Assembly (NCBI RefSeq): GCF_000227685.2
Contig: NZ_CP007029.1
Coordinates: 1,028,501 to 1,092,500 of the forward strand
Direction: 5' to 3'
Origin: Thioalkalivibrio paradoxus ARh 1
GTDB lineage: Bacteria > Pseudomonadota > Gammaproteobacteria > Ectothiorhodospirales > Ectothiorhodospiraceae
Length of the DNA stretch: 64,000 nt
The notes under the pieces were generated by a model. That model saw only the letters and a program-made list of their open reading frames with translations, searched no databases and was not told the DNA's origin. Numbering within the stretch: the stretch's first letter is position 1; every line of letters starts with the position of its first letter. Made by a program: the position numbers and the translations under genes. Below, piece after piece: positions 46,591 to 53,689 of this stretch.

Positions 46591-47391
46591 GTGGTCCTCC
46601 CCGAATATCTGGCAGACATCGCTCGCGAGATGCGAGCCAAGTCTTCATCGATAAGGCGTGACTTTGCATCCCATCGCCTCTCTGCTGGGGAGAACAGGGA
46701 AGACCTGGTTGCTACCTTCCTTTCCGACCACTTGCCCAAGCGCTTTGGGGTGGGGTCGGGCATGGTCATCTCCCACGAAGGGTTGTTCTCAAACCAAGCA
46801 GACCTAGTTGTCGTTGATGCACTCAACAACTCCCCGCTCTACGGAACATCACGCAATCAGCTCTGGCCGGTTGAGGCCGTGTACTCGCTGCTTGAGGTCA
46901 AAACGACCCTCAGCCCGACCGAGCTAAAGGACTCAATTGCCAAGGGGCGACGGTTCAAGGCTCTGCAACGCCGCTACTGTGAAGCAGGCCAAGGCCAGCG
47001 GGTCTTCGACTCGTTGTTCGTGATATGGGGATTCGACTGCCCAGCCCCGGAAACCCTGAAGTCAAACGTGCTGGCCGAGCTTTCAGGCGTTCCGCTCAAC
47101 GAGCAGCCCGACTTCATCGTTGTCCCCGATCGAGTTCTGATCTCCTGCGGCTCTTACATGGAGCTTTCCCGGCTTGGGCAGCCAGGTAGTGCTTATCGCG
47201 CTCAGCTCCATGCACAGCACGGACCTGATTTGTCGGCACTGCTGCCCCCTGCACTGGTGATGGACCTGGGTGAGAACGCGCTGCTGGCCTGGTACGTCTG
47301 GTTCGACTCTTGGTTACGTCAAGCTGGCAGTCGTCTAGCCACGCCCTCCGCGTATCTGCCCGTTGATCAAATCTTCGGCAGAGCGGTATGA
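46591..47391 (+). CDS. DUF6602-like protein (PD-(D/E)XK nuclease-like)
   Basis: 266 residues from the GTG at 46591 (AGGAGAGG upstream). GENREDLVATFLSDHLPKRF, then SNQADLVVVDAL and WPVEAVYSLLEVKTTLS reproduce the E, D and ExK spacing of restriction-endonuclease-like folds and the order I know from DUF6602. Such proteins are frequent in defence islands and cassettes; role unproven. Flanked by attC sites 1 and 2. Confidence 0.75.
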   Translation: MVLPEYLADIAREMRAKSSSIRRDFASHRLSAGENREDLVATFLSDHLPKRFGVGSGMVISHEGLFSNQADLVVVDALNNSPLYGTSRNQLWPVEAVYSLLEVKTTLSPTELKDSIAKGRRFKALQRRYCEAGQGQRVFDSLFVIWGFDCPAPETLKSNVLAELSGVPLNEQPDFIVVPDRVLISCGSYMELSRLGQPGSAYRAQLHAQHGPDLSALLPPALVMDLGENALLAWYVWFDSWLRQAGSRLATPSAYLPVDQIFGRAV

Positions 47392-47392
47392 C

Positions 47393-47464
47393 GTCCAACC
47401 CCTCCATCGAGCGGACAGTCAACCGGCTGCGCCGATCGCCTGCCGCTCATGTCGAACGTTATGC
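47393..47464 (+). repeat. attC site 2
   Basis: Left 7-mer GTCCAAC fits RYYYAAC; right core GTTATGC. Inner arms GAGCGGACAG and CTGCCGCTC pair with one extrahelical A, typical for attC. Confidence 0.72.
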
Positions 47465-47518
47465 AGTGATCCCCAACTCTAGTTGACACGCGTCACGTGA
47501 CGCGCTACGCTATACTTC

Positions 47519-47800
47519 ATGATCAAAACATTCGCGGATAAACGAACTCAGGGGCTCTACTCCAAAGGTAAGTCAAAGAAATTTCCTGCGGATGTCGCGC
47601 CGAGAGCCGCCAGAAAGCTCGAATATGTCAACCTGGCTGAACGGTTGGAGGATTTGAAGGCGCCGCCCGGTAATCGCCTTCACGCGCTATCGGGAAACAG
47701 GCAGGGACAACACGCGATTTCAATAAACGATCAGTGGCGCATTTGCTTTCGATTTGAGGATGGTGATGCGTATGAGGTCGAAGTGTGTGACTACCACTGA
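47519..47800 (+). CDS. higB: HigB/RelE-type toxin
   Basis: 93 residues. MIKTFADKRTQGLYSKGKSKKFPADVAPRAARKL and GNRQGQHAISINDQWRICFRFEDGDAYEVEVCDYH are the HigB pattern (ribosome-dependent mRNA endonuclease, basic active-site residues). Antitoxin follows 14 bases later, toxin-first order as in other HigBA modules. Confidence 0.9.
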   Translation: MIKTFADKRTQGLYSKGKSKKFPADVAPRAARKLEYVNLAERLEDLKAPPGNRLHALSGNRQGQHAISINDQWRICFRFEDGDAYEVEVCDYH

Positions 47801-47814
47801 GTGAGGTGATGACA

Positions 47815-48129
47815 ATGGCTATACCTAATACATCGGGCATGCAGCGCAAGCCGACTCACCCTGGCGAAATGCTGAGAGAGGATTTCCTACCGGACTATGG
47901 CCTGACCGTTGCGGGGTTGGCAGAGTCTCTGGGTGTCTCTCGCCAGTCAGTCAATGAGTTGCTGCGCGAGCGCCGTGCTGTCAGTCCTGAAATGGCGCTC
48001 CGGCTTGCTCGCTTGTTTGGTAACTCTCCGGAGTTCTGGCTGAATGCACAGAGATCCGTTGATCTTTGGACGGCAGCCCAGTCGGTCAAGGAGGAAGTGG
48101 ATCGGATCAAGCCGCTAAATGCTGCATAA
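47815..48129 (+). CDS. higA: HigA-type antitoxin
   Basis: 104 residues. HTH_3/XRE domain: MQRKPTHPGEMLREDFLPDYGLTVAGLAESLGVSRQSVNELLRERRAVSPEMALRLARLF. GAGG precedes the ATG at 47815; in-frame starts at 47806 and 47809 exist. Neutralises HigB and probably represses the pair. Its stop lies inside attC site 3. Confidence 0.92.
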   Translation: MAIPNTSGMQRKPTHPGEMLREDFLPDYGLTVAGLAESLGVSRQSVNELLRERRAVSPEMALRLARLFGNSPEFWLNAQRSVDLWTAAQSVKEEVDRIKPLNAA

Positions 48130-48201
48130 CCAAGCCATGCACCGGATGCCAAACCCTCCGCTTCGCTGCGGATTTGCCACCGGTGATGGCAGGCGTTCGG
48201 C
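48124..48201 (+). repeat. attC site 3
   Basis: Left GCATAAC; right core GTTCGGC, one base off GTTRRRY. Arms GCCATGCACCGG and CCGGTGATGGC pair with an extra G. The inner hairpin CCGCTTCGCTGCGG is GC-rich. Confidence 0.72.
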
Positions 48202-48273
48202 AACTAGAAGGGTGGTCAGGTGCGAAGCCTGAAAAGCACTTAACCTATTGGAGCTCTCTGTGGAGTAGGTGCC

Positions 48274-48495
48274 ATGAAAACAGAAGACTTGTTGCGAGAA
48301 ATCGAATCACTCCCTGTGGAGGAGCGTGCGCGGGTAGCCGACTCGGTGCTTAAGAGCCTGAATCCACCGGAGTCGGAAATCGACAAGAAGTGGGCGGAAG
48401 CAGCCAAGCGACGGTTGGATGAGATCCGTTCAGGTACGATCAAGCCCGTACCGGGAGAGGAGGTCTTTGAAGAGGTCTGGAAGCGGTTCTCGTGA
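48274..48495 (+). CDS. Addiction-module antitoxin (TIGR02574 type)
   Basis: 73 residues. MKTEDLLREIESLPVEERARVADSVLKSL is the short helical antitoxin pattern, with the toxin-binding acidic tail PGEEVFEEVWKRF. Its TGA overlaps the toxin ATG (ATGA). Confidence 0.88.
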   Translation: MKTEDLLREIESLPVEERARVADSVLKSLNPPESEIDKKWAEAAKRRLDEIRSGTIKPVPGEEVFEEVWKRFS

Positions 48496-48791
48496 TGAGG
48501 TTCTCGTTCCATCCAGAGGCTCGGGAGGAGTTTCGACTCGCAATTGATTATTACGAGGAGCGAGAAACGACACTTGGGTACCAATTCGCGGCCGAGGTGT
48601 ATGCGGCGATAGAGCGAACCTCAGAACATCCCAGTATGTGGCCCTCTATTGAAGAAGGCCTTCGCCGGTGTCTTGTCCGGCGATTCCCGTATGGAGTCAT
48701 TTACCATCACGACGAAAGCGGCAACGAATTGGTTATCCTGGCGGTAATGCACCTCCATCGCGAGCCCCACTACTGGGCCCATCGGAATTAA
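48495..48791 (+). CDS. RelE/ParE family toxin
   Basis: 98 residues. MRFSFHPEAREEFRLAIDYYEERETTLGYQFAAEVYAAI then RRCLVRRFPYGVIYHHDESGNELVILAVMHLHREPHYW, the ParE/RelE fold with C-terminal Arg-rich strand. Pairs with the overlapping upstream antitoxin. In cassette arrays such modules stabilise the array. A GTG at 48492 is an alternative start. Confidence 0.9.
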   Translation: MRFSFHPEAREEFRLAIDYYEERETTLGYQFAAEVYAAIERTSEHPSMWPSIEEGLRRCLVRRFPYGVIYHHDESGNELVILAVMHLHREPHYWAHRN

Positions 48792-48792
48792 T

Positions 48793-48876
48793 GCCGAACA
48801 AGCCCATAACACGCAGCCAAGAGCTACGCTCCTTCGTCGCTCCGCTATTGGCTGTGTGTTATGGGCAGCGTTATGC
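48793..48876 (+). repeat. attC site 4
   Basis: Left GCCGAAC; right core GTTATGC. Long near-perfect arms GCCCATAACACGCAGCCAA and TTGGCTGTGTGTTATGGGC (one mismatch) flank a central loop. Confidence 0.85.
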
Positions 48877-48903
48877 CTTTGAGAACCAAAGGAGCTGACG
48901 TAC

Positions 48904-49137
48904 ATGCATTTTGAAATAATAGAAAAGATCAAAAATGCTGAGACGTTTGCGACTGGAAGTGGAATACGAGAACTAGGACGGCTTCAGAAGGCCTACGGTA
49001 AGGGGAGATGGCGAAAACGAAAGGGAATTGCGCAAATAAAGCTGCCGGATGGTTCCATTCGGTCGGCCGAACGACACTGGTGCGAGGCCACGGGAATTGG
49101 TAAGAAGGAGTTTAAGATCAAACGAGATCTGAGGTAA
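48904..49137 (+). CDS. Cassette gene, unknown small basic protein
   Basis: 77 residues, Lys/Arg-rich C-terminus (GKKEFKIKRDLR). The part GRLQKAYGKGRWRKRKGIAQIKLPDGSIRSAERHWCEATGIGKKE resembles short conserved cassette proteins of unknown role. Five bases before the next gene. Confidence 0.7.
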   Translation: MHFEIIEKIKNAETFATGSGIRELGRLQKAYGKGRWRKRKGIAQIKLPDGSIRSAERHWCEATGIGKKEFKIKRDLR

Positions 49138-49142
49138 AAGTT

Positions 49143-49373
49143 ATGACACATTCGAGCGAACACCGATTTGTGATCTGTATTCGAACTGATGACTATCCCG
49201 CCTCGCTGGAGAAGCGAAAAATATACGAAGATTTGCGTGACGCAGATGCCGAGAAACATCATCAATTAAGGGTAATAGACGAGTCCGGTGAGGACTATCT
49301 CTATCCGAAAGAGTATTTTGTTCCGGTAAAACTGCCGAAGGCAACGGAGCAGGTACTGGTTAACGTGGCATAG
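49143..49373 (+). CDS. Cassette gene, unknown small acidic protein
   Basis: 76 residues: HRFVICIRTDDYPASLEKRKIYEDLRDADAEKHHQLRVIDESGEDYLYPKEYFVPVKLP. Pattern of a small beta-rich protein with no recognised family. Probably translated with the preceding basic protein; opposite charge could mean an interacting pair. Its stop is inside attC site 5. Confidence 0.75.
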   Translation: MTHSSEHRFVICIRTDDYPASLEKRKIYEDLRDADAEKHHQLRVIDESGEDYLYPKEYFVPVKLPKATEQVLVNVA

Positions 49374-49426
49374 CAAGCCCATACAGCCGACGCCAAGAGC
49401 GGCGCGGCTGATGGGCAGCGTTGGGC
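49368..49426 (+). repeat. attC site 5 (59 bases)
   Basis: Left GCATAGC; right core GTTGGGC. Arms GCCCATACAGCCGACGCC and GGCGCGGCTGATGGGC pair with extra bases. The 59-base length is the classic attC size. Confidence 0.87.
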
Positions 49427-49457
49427 GTGAAATGATTGAAGGCATCGAGCGTGGACA

Positions 49458-49835
49458 ATGGAAACTAGAGTTGGTCGGTACTTGATCTACGGCCTCATAG
49501 ATCCTCGAGACCGATGTTTGCGTTATATAGGAAAAACGCATAAGAGAAAAGAATTGCGTTTAGCAGGTCATTTGGAGTCTGCTCAGGAGGGCTCATCCGC
49601 ACCCGTTCACAAATGGATCAGGGAGCTTCAATCTATTGGTAAAGAACCAGATATATTCGTCATAGCACGCATCCCGAAAGACGCAAGCTGGCAACAAGCC
49701 GAGCGGAAAGAGATCGCAAAGTGGCGAGCCTGGGCAGATACCGACTTACCCTACATCTATCCACCTCAAACGCCAAAGAGCGTGGAAACGGAGATTTTCA
49801 GTGTGTCCCTGTTAAATGTTAAAAACGGAAGCTGA
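49458..49835 (+). CDS. GIY-YIG domain protein
   Basis: 125 residues. RYLIYGLIDPRDRCLRYIGKTHKRKELRLAGHL gives the GLY/YIG strands and the following Arg/His region; KDASWQQAERKEIAKWR supplies the downstream Glu. Likely a small nuclease. Between attC sites 5 and 6. Confidence 0.82.
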   Translation: METRVGRYLIYGLIDPRDRCLRYIGKTHKRKELRLAGHLESAQEGSSAPVHKWIRELQSIGKEPDIFVIARIPKDASWQQAERKEIAKWRAWADTDLPYIYPPQTPKSVETEIFSVSLLNVKNGS

Positions 49836-49861
49836 AACAACTGCGCCTACTTAAGAACATG

Positions 49862-49945
49862 GCCCAACAAGGGCATACAGCCGTCCGCAAAAACCCTTTC
49901 GTTCCTCGGTATGCGTTTTGTGACGGCTTATGCTTGGTGTTCGAC
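49862..49945 (+). repeat. attC site 6
   Basis: Left GCCCAAC fits RYYYAAC; right core GTTCGAC (one base off). Arms GCATACAGCCGTC and GACGGCTTATGC pair with an extra C. Confidence 0.72.
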
Positions 49946-49984
49946 GTCAAATACCGCAAGTAGCTAAGGAGCTAGTACCGCAAC

Positions 49985-50307
49985 ATGGAATTGTGGCAGT
50001 TGATACGTGATCGAGCTTCACAGCGGCTGCGCTTCTTGCCGCATGCGGTGCGCTAGATGTCACGACCGGATCGAATGATTTCTACACAGCGGACGTTCGG
50101 AAGGTAATTGAGGAAGGGGAGGTCATAGAGAATTATCCTGAAGATACCAGAGGTCACAGTTTCCTGATGCTGGGGCGAGGAAACGATCGGCGCCCTATAA
50201 TACATATAGTTTGTGCACCTAAGGGTGGGTGTCTAGCCGTGATAACGGCGTATATTCCCGATGAGAATCAATGGTCCGAGGATTTCAGAACGAGGGCTAA
50301 GGCATGA
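49985..50307 (+). pseudogene. DUF4258 protein, broken by stop and frameshift
   Basis: The frame from ATG 49985 gives ...LRFLPHAVR, then TAG at 50054-50056, then MSRPDRMIST. Near 50087 the family sequence continues in another frame: ADVRKVIEEGEVIENYPEDTRGHSFLMLGRG and so on to ITAYIPDENQWSEDFRTRAKA, ending TGA 50305-50307. Together these rebuild a typical DUF4258 (RelE-like) protein. Two lesions mean it is dead. It precedes an MqsA-like antitoxin with ATGA overlap. Confidence 0.78.
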
Positions 50308-50564
50308 AATGTATGTATTGTCAGGGTGAAATGGCGCGTGGGCACGCCCCATTTTATATCGATCGCAAAGACGTTCATGTCAGCTTCGACAACGTTCCTG
50401 CATGGGTATGCCCGCAATGTGGAGGGGCATATTTCGAGGAAACGGCGGTTGATGTGTCCAGGACATCATTAGGGCCGTGGATGAGCAATCAGCCCAGTTG
50501 GAACGCACGGCATGAAGTCTACGCCGTGGCGGTGACCCTCGATCGGGTAAGGCCGGGTATCTAA
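50304..50564 (+). pseudogene. YgiT/MqsA-like zinc-finger antitoxin, probably frameshifted
   Basis: MKCMYCQGEMARGHAPFYIDR and VPAWVCPQCGGAYFEETAVDV show the CxxC zinc finger pair and normal family start. After about residue 51 the expected helix appears one frame over (QDIIRAVDEQSAQLERTA, stop at 50514-50516), so a one-base deletion near 50457 has replaced the natural C-terminus with 35 foreign residues. The zinc finger itself could still be made. Confidence 0.68.
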
Positions 50565-50694
50565 CCTCTGATCTTAAACGGCTCGAACTTTTGCAAGGAC
50601 TAACACTGGAGCTAGCGTGTCCGTTGCTGAACGTCGATCGTCGTATGAAGCAGGTGGCGAAAGAATTGGGGATCGGAGTATTGGAGTAAACCTA

Positions 50695-50913
50695 ATGAAG
50701 GTATTTACGTATTCTGAAGCTCGGCAGAACTTGTCGAAACTGCTGGCCTTGGCTCAGCGCGAAGAGGTGGAAATCAGGAGAAAGGACGGCAGCACATTTT
50801 CTCTCCGCGCGAAGCGTAAGGAGTCGAAGTCGCCGTTTGATGTGTCTGGAGTAAGCACGAGCGTCACAACGCGAGACATACTTAATGCGGTACGGGAGTC
50901 CCGGGAGCGCTAA
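50695..50913 (+). CDS. Phd/YefM-type antitoxin
   Basis: 72 residues. MKVFTYSEARQNLSKLLALAQREEVEIRRKDGSTFSLRAKR is the Phd/YefM N-terminal DNA-binding fold. GGAG precedes the ATG at 50695. No intact toxin follows; the preceding 120 bases contain an out-of-frame PIN-like tail (PLLNVDRRMKQVAKELGIGV), so it may be an orphan antitoxin. Confidence 0.78.
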   Translation: MKVFTYSEARQNLSKLLALAQREEVEIRRKDGSTFSLRAKRKESKSPFDVSGVSTSVTTRDILNAVRESRER

Positions 50914-50958
50914 GCAGGCTATCCAGCCGACGCTCGTAACTCGCGCTGGCTGTGGTGC
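50909..50958 (+). repeat. attC remnant (site 7), right core missing
   Basis: Starts GCTAAGC, with arms AGCCGACGC and GCGCTGGCT as in site 5, but no GTTRRRY follows. It marks the decayed end of the cassette array. Confidence 0.55.
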
Positions 50959-51125
50959 GGGACACTACGACACCCCCACTTTCTTGTCCTTCGGCGACCT
51001 GCGCCGGTCAGTCGGCACTTCAACCGGCACTGCAAGACACCCATTCAGTTGACGGAGGTCGCGACGCGCCGTAGCCTTTCTGCGTCGCCGTTCGCATGGA
51101 ATCGAACCGAGAAGGAGGCAGGGAG

Positions 51126-51287
51126 GTGCCGCAACCGCGTTCCATTCTGGTCAGCCGGAGCGATGATACCCCCTGGTACCATGTCGTCTCGCGCTGTGTG
51201 CGGCGGGCGTAGCTGTCTGGGGAGGATGCCCATTCCGGGCGCAGTTTCGAGCATCGGCGCGGGTGGATCCCCGTGTACTCCTTTCTC
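51126..51287 (+). pseudogene. REP-associated tyrosine transposase (RAYT) 5' fragment
   Basis: GTG at 51126 after GGAGG: PRSILVSRSDDTPWYHVVSRCVRRA, stop TAG, LSGEDAHSGRSFEHRRGWI. This is the conserved N-terminus of IS200/IS605-like RAYT proteins (WYHV.SRCVRRAFLCGED). It has an internal stop and breaks off after GWI, where a group II intron tail begins. Confidence 0.7.
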
Positions 51288-51288
51288 A

Positions 51289-51362
51289 TGAACCGCCCGG
51301 TGCGGACCCGCATGCCGTGTGGTGTGCGGAGGGCGGGTTAGAGACCGGCCCTTACCCGATTA
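51289..51362 (+). mobile_element. Group II intron 3' end remnant (domains V-VI)
   Basis: TGAACCGCCCGGTGCGGACC followed by CGCATGCCGTGTGGTGTG, then GGAGGGCGGGTTAGAGACC and CCCTTACCCGAT. This matches the domain V hairpin and 3' end shared by many bacterial group II introns (GAACCGCC...GGTGGTGTG...CTACTCGAT). No reverse transcriptase gene or upstream domains remain. Confidence 0.55.
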
Positions 51363-51673
51363 TGTGCTGCCTTCGAACCTTTCTGCGATATTCTCAAGTG
51401 ATCGTTTCCCATGTATCACTGCGACAATCATAATTCTTACGAATTCGACGCGACACACTAATCGATAGCTGCATAGAGTCGCTCTCGAATATGCTCATCA
51501 CCGATCTGTGGGACGATGCGGCCTATCAACGGAAACTCGCGGGTGCCACGTGAAACCGACAATATTTCTGTGACAACCGCCCGAGCGTAATACTCAGAAT
51601 CCCGTGCGATATATTCGGCGATGGCTTCGAGCTCCTCAATTGCCTCCGGCGACCACTTTACTTCGAGGTCCAT
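51360..51673 (-). pseudogene. RelE/ParE-type toxin, frameshifted
   Basis: The intact part (51458-51673) gives MDLEVKWSPEAIEELEAIAEYIARDSEYYARAVVTEILSVSR to HIRERLYAAID and stops. One frame over, the family continues SYRLVCRVEFVRIMIVAVIHGKRSLENI to TAA at 51360-51362. One lost or gained base near 51460-51470 thus removes the C-terminal catalytic strands. Overlaps its antitoxin by 16 bases. Confidence 0.8.
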
Positions 51674-51819
51674 TTGCCGAATTTCTTTTCGGCCTCGTCC
51701 TGGATAATGGGCGTCCCTTCCTTTTCGGCGCGCTCGATTCCCCGGTGGATCCCCTCCGCCACGTATAGGTGATACTGGACGTCTTCGGTGTTTGTCAACG
51801 TAGTTGTCCGCTTTTTCAT
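51658..51819 (-). pseudogene. Antitoxin gene, 3' part (split by IS3 element)
   Basis: As now read (ATG 51819) the first codons come from the IS end; native sequence resumes at EDVQYHLYVAEGIHRGIERAEKEGTPIIQDEAEKKFGKW. The missing N-terminal part lies on the far side of the IS at 53464-53535. A chimeric short protein could still be made. Confidence 0.8.
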
Positions 51820-52892
51820 GCCGCCTGAGCGACCATCAGGGCTGGCGTTTGGGCATGTTCCTTCGGTGGGTTGAGCCAGACGTGATCGATCGGTGTCCAG
51901 TTGCGCGTGTGCCGCGACCAGCGTGTCGGGTTGGCGCGTTGGGCGTCTTGGTACACCCGGTGCCGGTGCGCCAGGATCGCGATGTCCTCCCCGCGATGAC
52001 GCTGGCCGGGGGTGACGAAGCGGATCTTGCTGTGGCGATGTTCCTCGTTGTACCAGTGGACGAAGCGCGCGACCCAAGCGCGGGCGTCGGCGAGGCTGGC
52101 AAACGGCTGAGGCGGAAAGGCCGGCGTGTATTTCAAGGTCCGGAACAGGCTTTCCGCGTAGGGGTTGTCGTCGCTCACCGAGGGGCGACTGAAGGACGGG
52201 ACGACACCCAGGCGCTGCAAGGTGCTGAGCATGGTGGCACCCTTCATGGGGCTGCCATTATCCGAGTGCAGCACCAGGCCCGGGCGATGGACGCCCTCGG
52301 CGAGACAGGCGCGTTCGATCAGGCGACTGGCGTGTTCGGCGCTTTCCTCGGTGTGCACCTCCCAGCCGACGACCTTGCGGCTGAAGACGTCCTCGATCAG
52401 GTACAGGCGGTAGAACTGCCCCCGGATCGAAGAGGCCAGGAAGGTGATGTCCCACGCCCAGCAAACATTGGGCGCAGTCGCGCAGACCCCCTCCGGTTTG
52501 GGCACCTGCCGTGGGGCCGCCGCCCGGCCCCGGCGCTGTACCTGGTCATGGGCCCGCAGCACGCGGTAGAAGCTCGCCTCGGACGCGATGTACACGCCCT
52601 GGTCGGCCAGGCGCGGCACGATCTGGGTCGGTGGCAGGCTACGGTACTCCGGCGCGTTACAGACCGTCAGGATCGTCTCCTGCTCTTCGGCACTCAGGCG
52701 GTTGGCCGGCACCCGCGGGGTGCAGGTGCGCCGGTCCACCAGCCCGGTGTCGCTGCCGGCGAGGGCGCGCCAGCGGCGCAGCGTGCGCGGCGTCAGGCCG
52801 AGGACCGCACAGGCCGGGGTGAGCCGGGCACCGGCGGCGACCGCCTCGTCGATCAGGTCCAGCGCCAAGGCACGGGTCTCGGGCGTGATCAT
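51816..52892 (-). CDS. IS3 transposase OrfB (DDE integrase core)
   Basis: 358 residues. HTH_21-like start (MITPETRALALDLIDEAV... LGLTPRTLRRW), then the rve core with catalytic acids in CWAWDITFLASSIRG, LVLHSDNGSPMKG and NPYAESLFRTLKY. ATG at 52892 overlaps the orfA stop. A run of nine A (coding strand; 52925-52933) near the end of orfA is a likely -1 slip site that would fuse OrfA and OrfB. Looks intact. Confidence 0.93.
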   Translation of the reverse strand: MITPETRALALDLIDEAVAAGARLTPACAVLGLTPRTLRRWRALAGSDTGLVDRRTCTPRVPANRLSAEEQETILTVCNAPEYRSLPPTQIVPRLADQGVYIASEASFYRVLRAHDQVQRRGRAAAPRQVPKPEGVCATAPNVCWAWDITFLASSIRGQFYRLYLIEDVFSRKVVGWEVHTEESAEHASRLIERACLAEGVHRPGLVLHSDNGSPMKGATMLSTLQRLGVVPSFSRPSVSDDNPYAESLFRTLKYTPAFPPQPFASLADARAWVARFVHWYNEEHRHSKIRFVTPGQRHRGEDIAILAHRHRVYQDAQRANPTRWSRHTRNWTPIDHVWLNPPKEHAQTPALMVAQAA

Positions 52893-53386
52893 GCGTCCTC
52901 GTCGTCCCCCCAGATCGCCTGGGCTTTTTTTTTCAACACCAGCAAGGCGGCTGCCTCGGCCAGGGCTTTCTCTTTCCGGCGCAGCTCGCGCTCCAGGTCG
53001 CGCACGCGCTTCTTCTCCTGCTGCCAGGCGGCACGCTCGTCCCGGGTCAGCCGCTGGGGATCGGCGCTGCCGGCCATGGCCGCTTCCTTCCAGCGCTCGA
53101 TCTGCTCGGGATACAGACCCTTGCACCGGCAGTACTCCGAGAGCGCCTGCTCATTCAGCGCGGCGGTTTCGATCACCACCGCGAGCTTGTCCCGGCCACT
53201 CCAGGATTCCGGGTTCGCCGGATCCGCCGGCACCGCATGCCCCCGGTCCTGGAACTCCCGGCGCCAGGCATACAGGGTGGGTTCCGACACCCCCGTCTCC
53301 CGGTGCACGTCGGCCACCGCCCGGGCATTGGGCGGCATCATCTTCTCGACCACCTTGGCTTTGAACTCTTCGCTGTACCGTGGCAT
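52889..53386 (-). CDS. IS3 transposase OrfA
   Basis: 165 residues from ATG 53386. Helix-turn-helix MPRYSEEFKAKVVEKMM... ADVHRETGVSEPTLYAWRREF, then a second helix-turn region and a Lys/Arg/Glu leucine-zipper-like helix (KKRVRDLERELRRKEKALAEAAALLVLKKK). The AAAAAAAAA tract near its end probably drives frameshifting into OrfB. Confidence 0.92.
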   Translation of the reverse strand: MPRYSEEFKAKVVEKMMPPNARAVADVHRETGVSEPTLYAWRREFQDRGHAVPADPANPESWSGRDKLAVVIETAALNEQALSEYCRCKGLYPEQIERWKEAAMAGSADPQRLTRDERAAWQQEKKRVRDLERELRRKEKALAEAAALLVLKKKAQAIWGDDEDA

Positions 53387-53463
53387 TCCATCCGCTCTCT
53401 CCGCCCCCTCGAGGGTTAAGTTTACTGCGTCCAATCCAGCGGACTTCTATGCTGACAGAGGGG

Positions 53464-53535
53464 GTCTTCCAATGAACAATCGTCAGGGAGTTTATCCAGA
53501 AGTGCTTTTATCTCTTCTTTGGCAGTACTTATAAT
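53464..53535 (-). pseudogene. Antitoxin gene, 5' fragment
   Basis: Minus-strand frame reads STAKEEIKALLDKLPDDCSLED and then meets the IS. Joined with the 3' part at 51658 it makes a normal ~64-residue antitoxin. GGAGGTGATGT lies upstream; the expected start codon now reads ATT, so the start may also be mutated. Confidence 0.72.
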
Positions 53536-53689
53536 ACATCACCTCCGTTATTGAGCACATAATGGCTGGCATGAGGCGCGCGGCTGTATGAATGCTTGCG
53601 AAGGTACCCGCATATTAGGAACGACTCCAATGGTGCGCCACCTGGATGAAACCGCCCGAAAGCTGCGAGGACTTATGCAAGTCTCGATA

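Larger units (their letters stand above)
51787..53463 (-). mobile_element. IS3-family insertion sequence
   Basis: About 1.68 kb carrying overlapping orfA and orfB. Imperfect terminal inverted repeats: left TTTGTCAACGTAGTTGTCCG and right (read inward) TCTGTCAGCATAGAAGTCCG. GTCTTC is found on both sides (51781-51786 and 53464-53469), consistent with target duplication; exact ends are uncertain by a few bases. It interrupts an antitoxin gene. Confidence 0.85.

Noticed and set aside
50519-50676. Possible PIN-domain toxin tail (PLLNVDRRMKQVAKELGIGV) before the Phd-like antitoxin
   Set aside because: Only about 40 residues, no start codon and no catalytic N-terminal part; may be a remnant but too short to call as a gene.
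53472-53534. Short + frame MNNRQGVYPEVLLSLLWQYL just right of the IS3 element
   Set aside because: It is antisense to the antitoxin 5' fragment, which explains the sequence fully.
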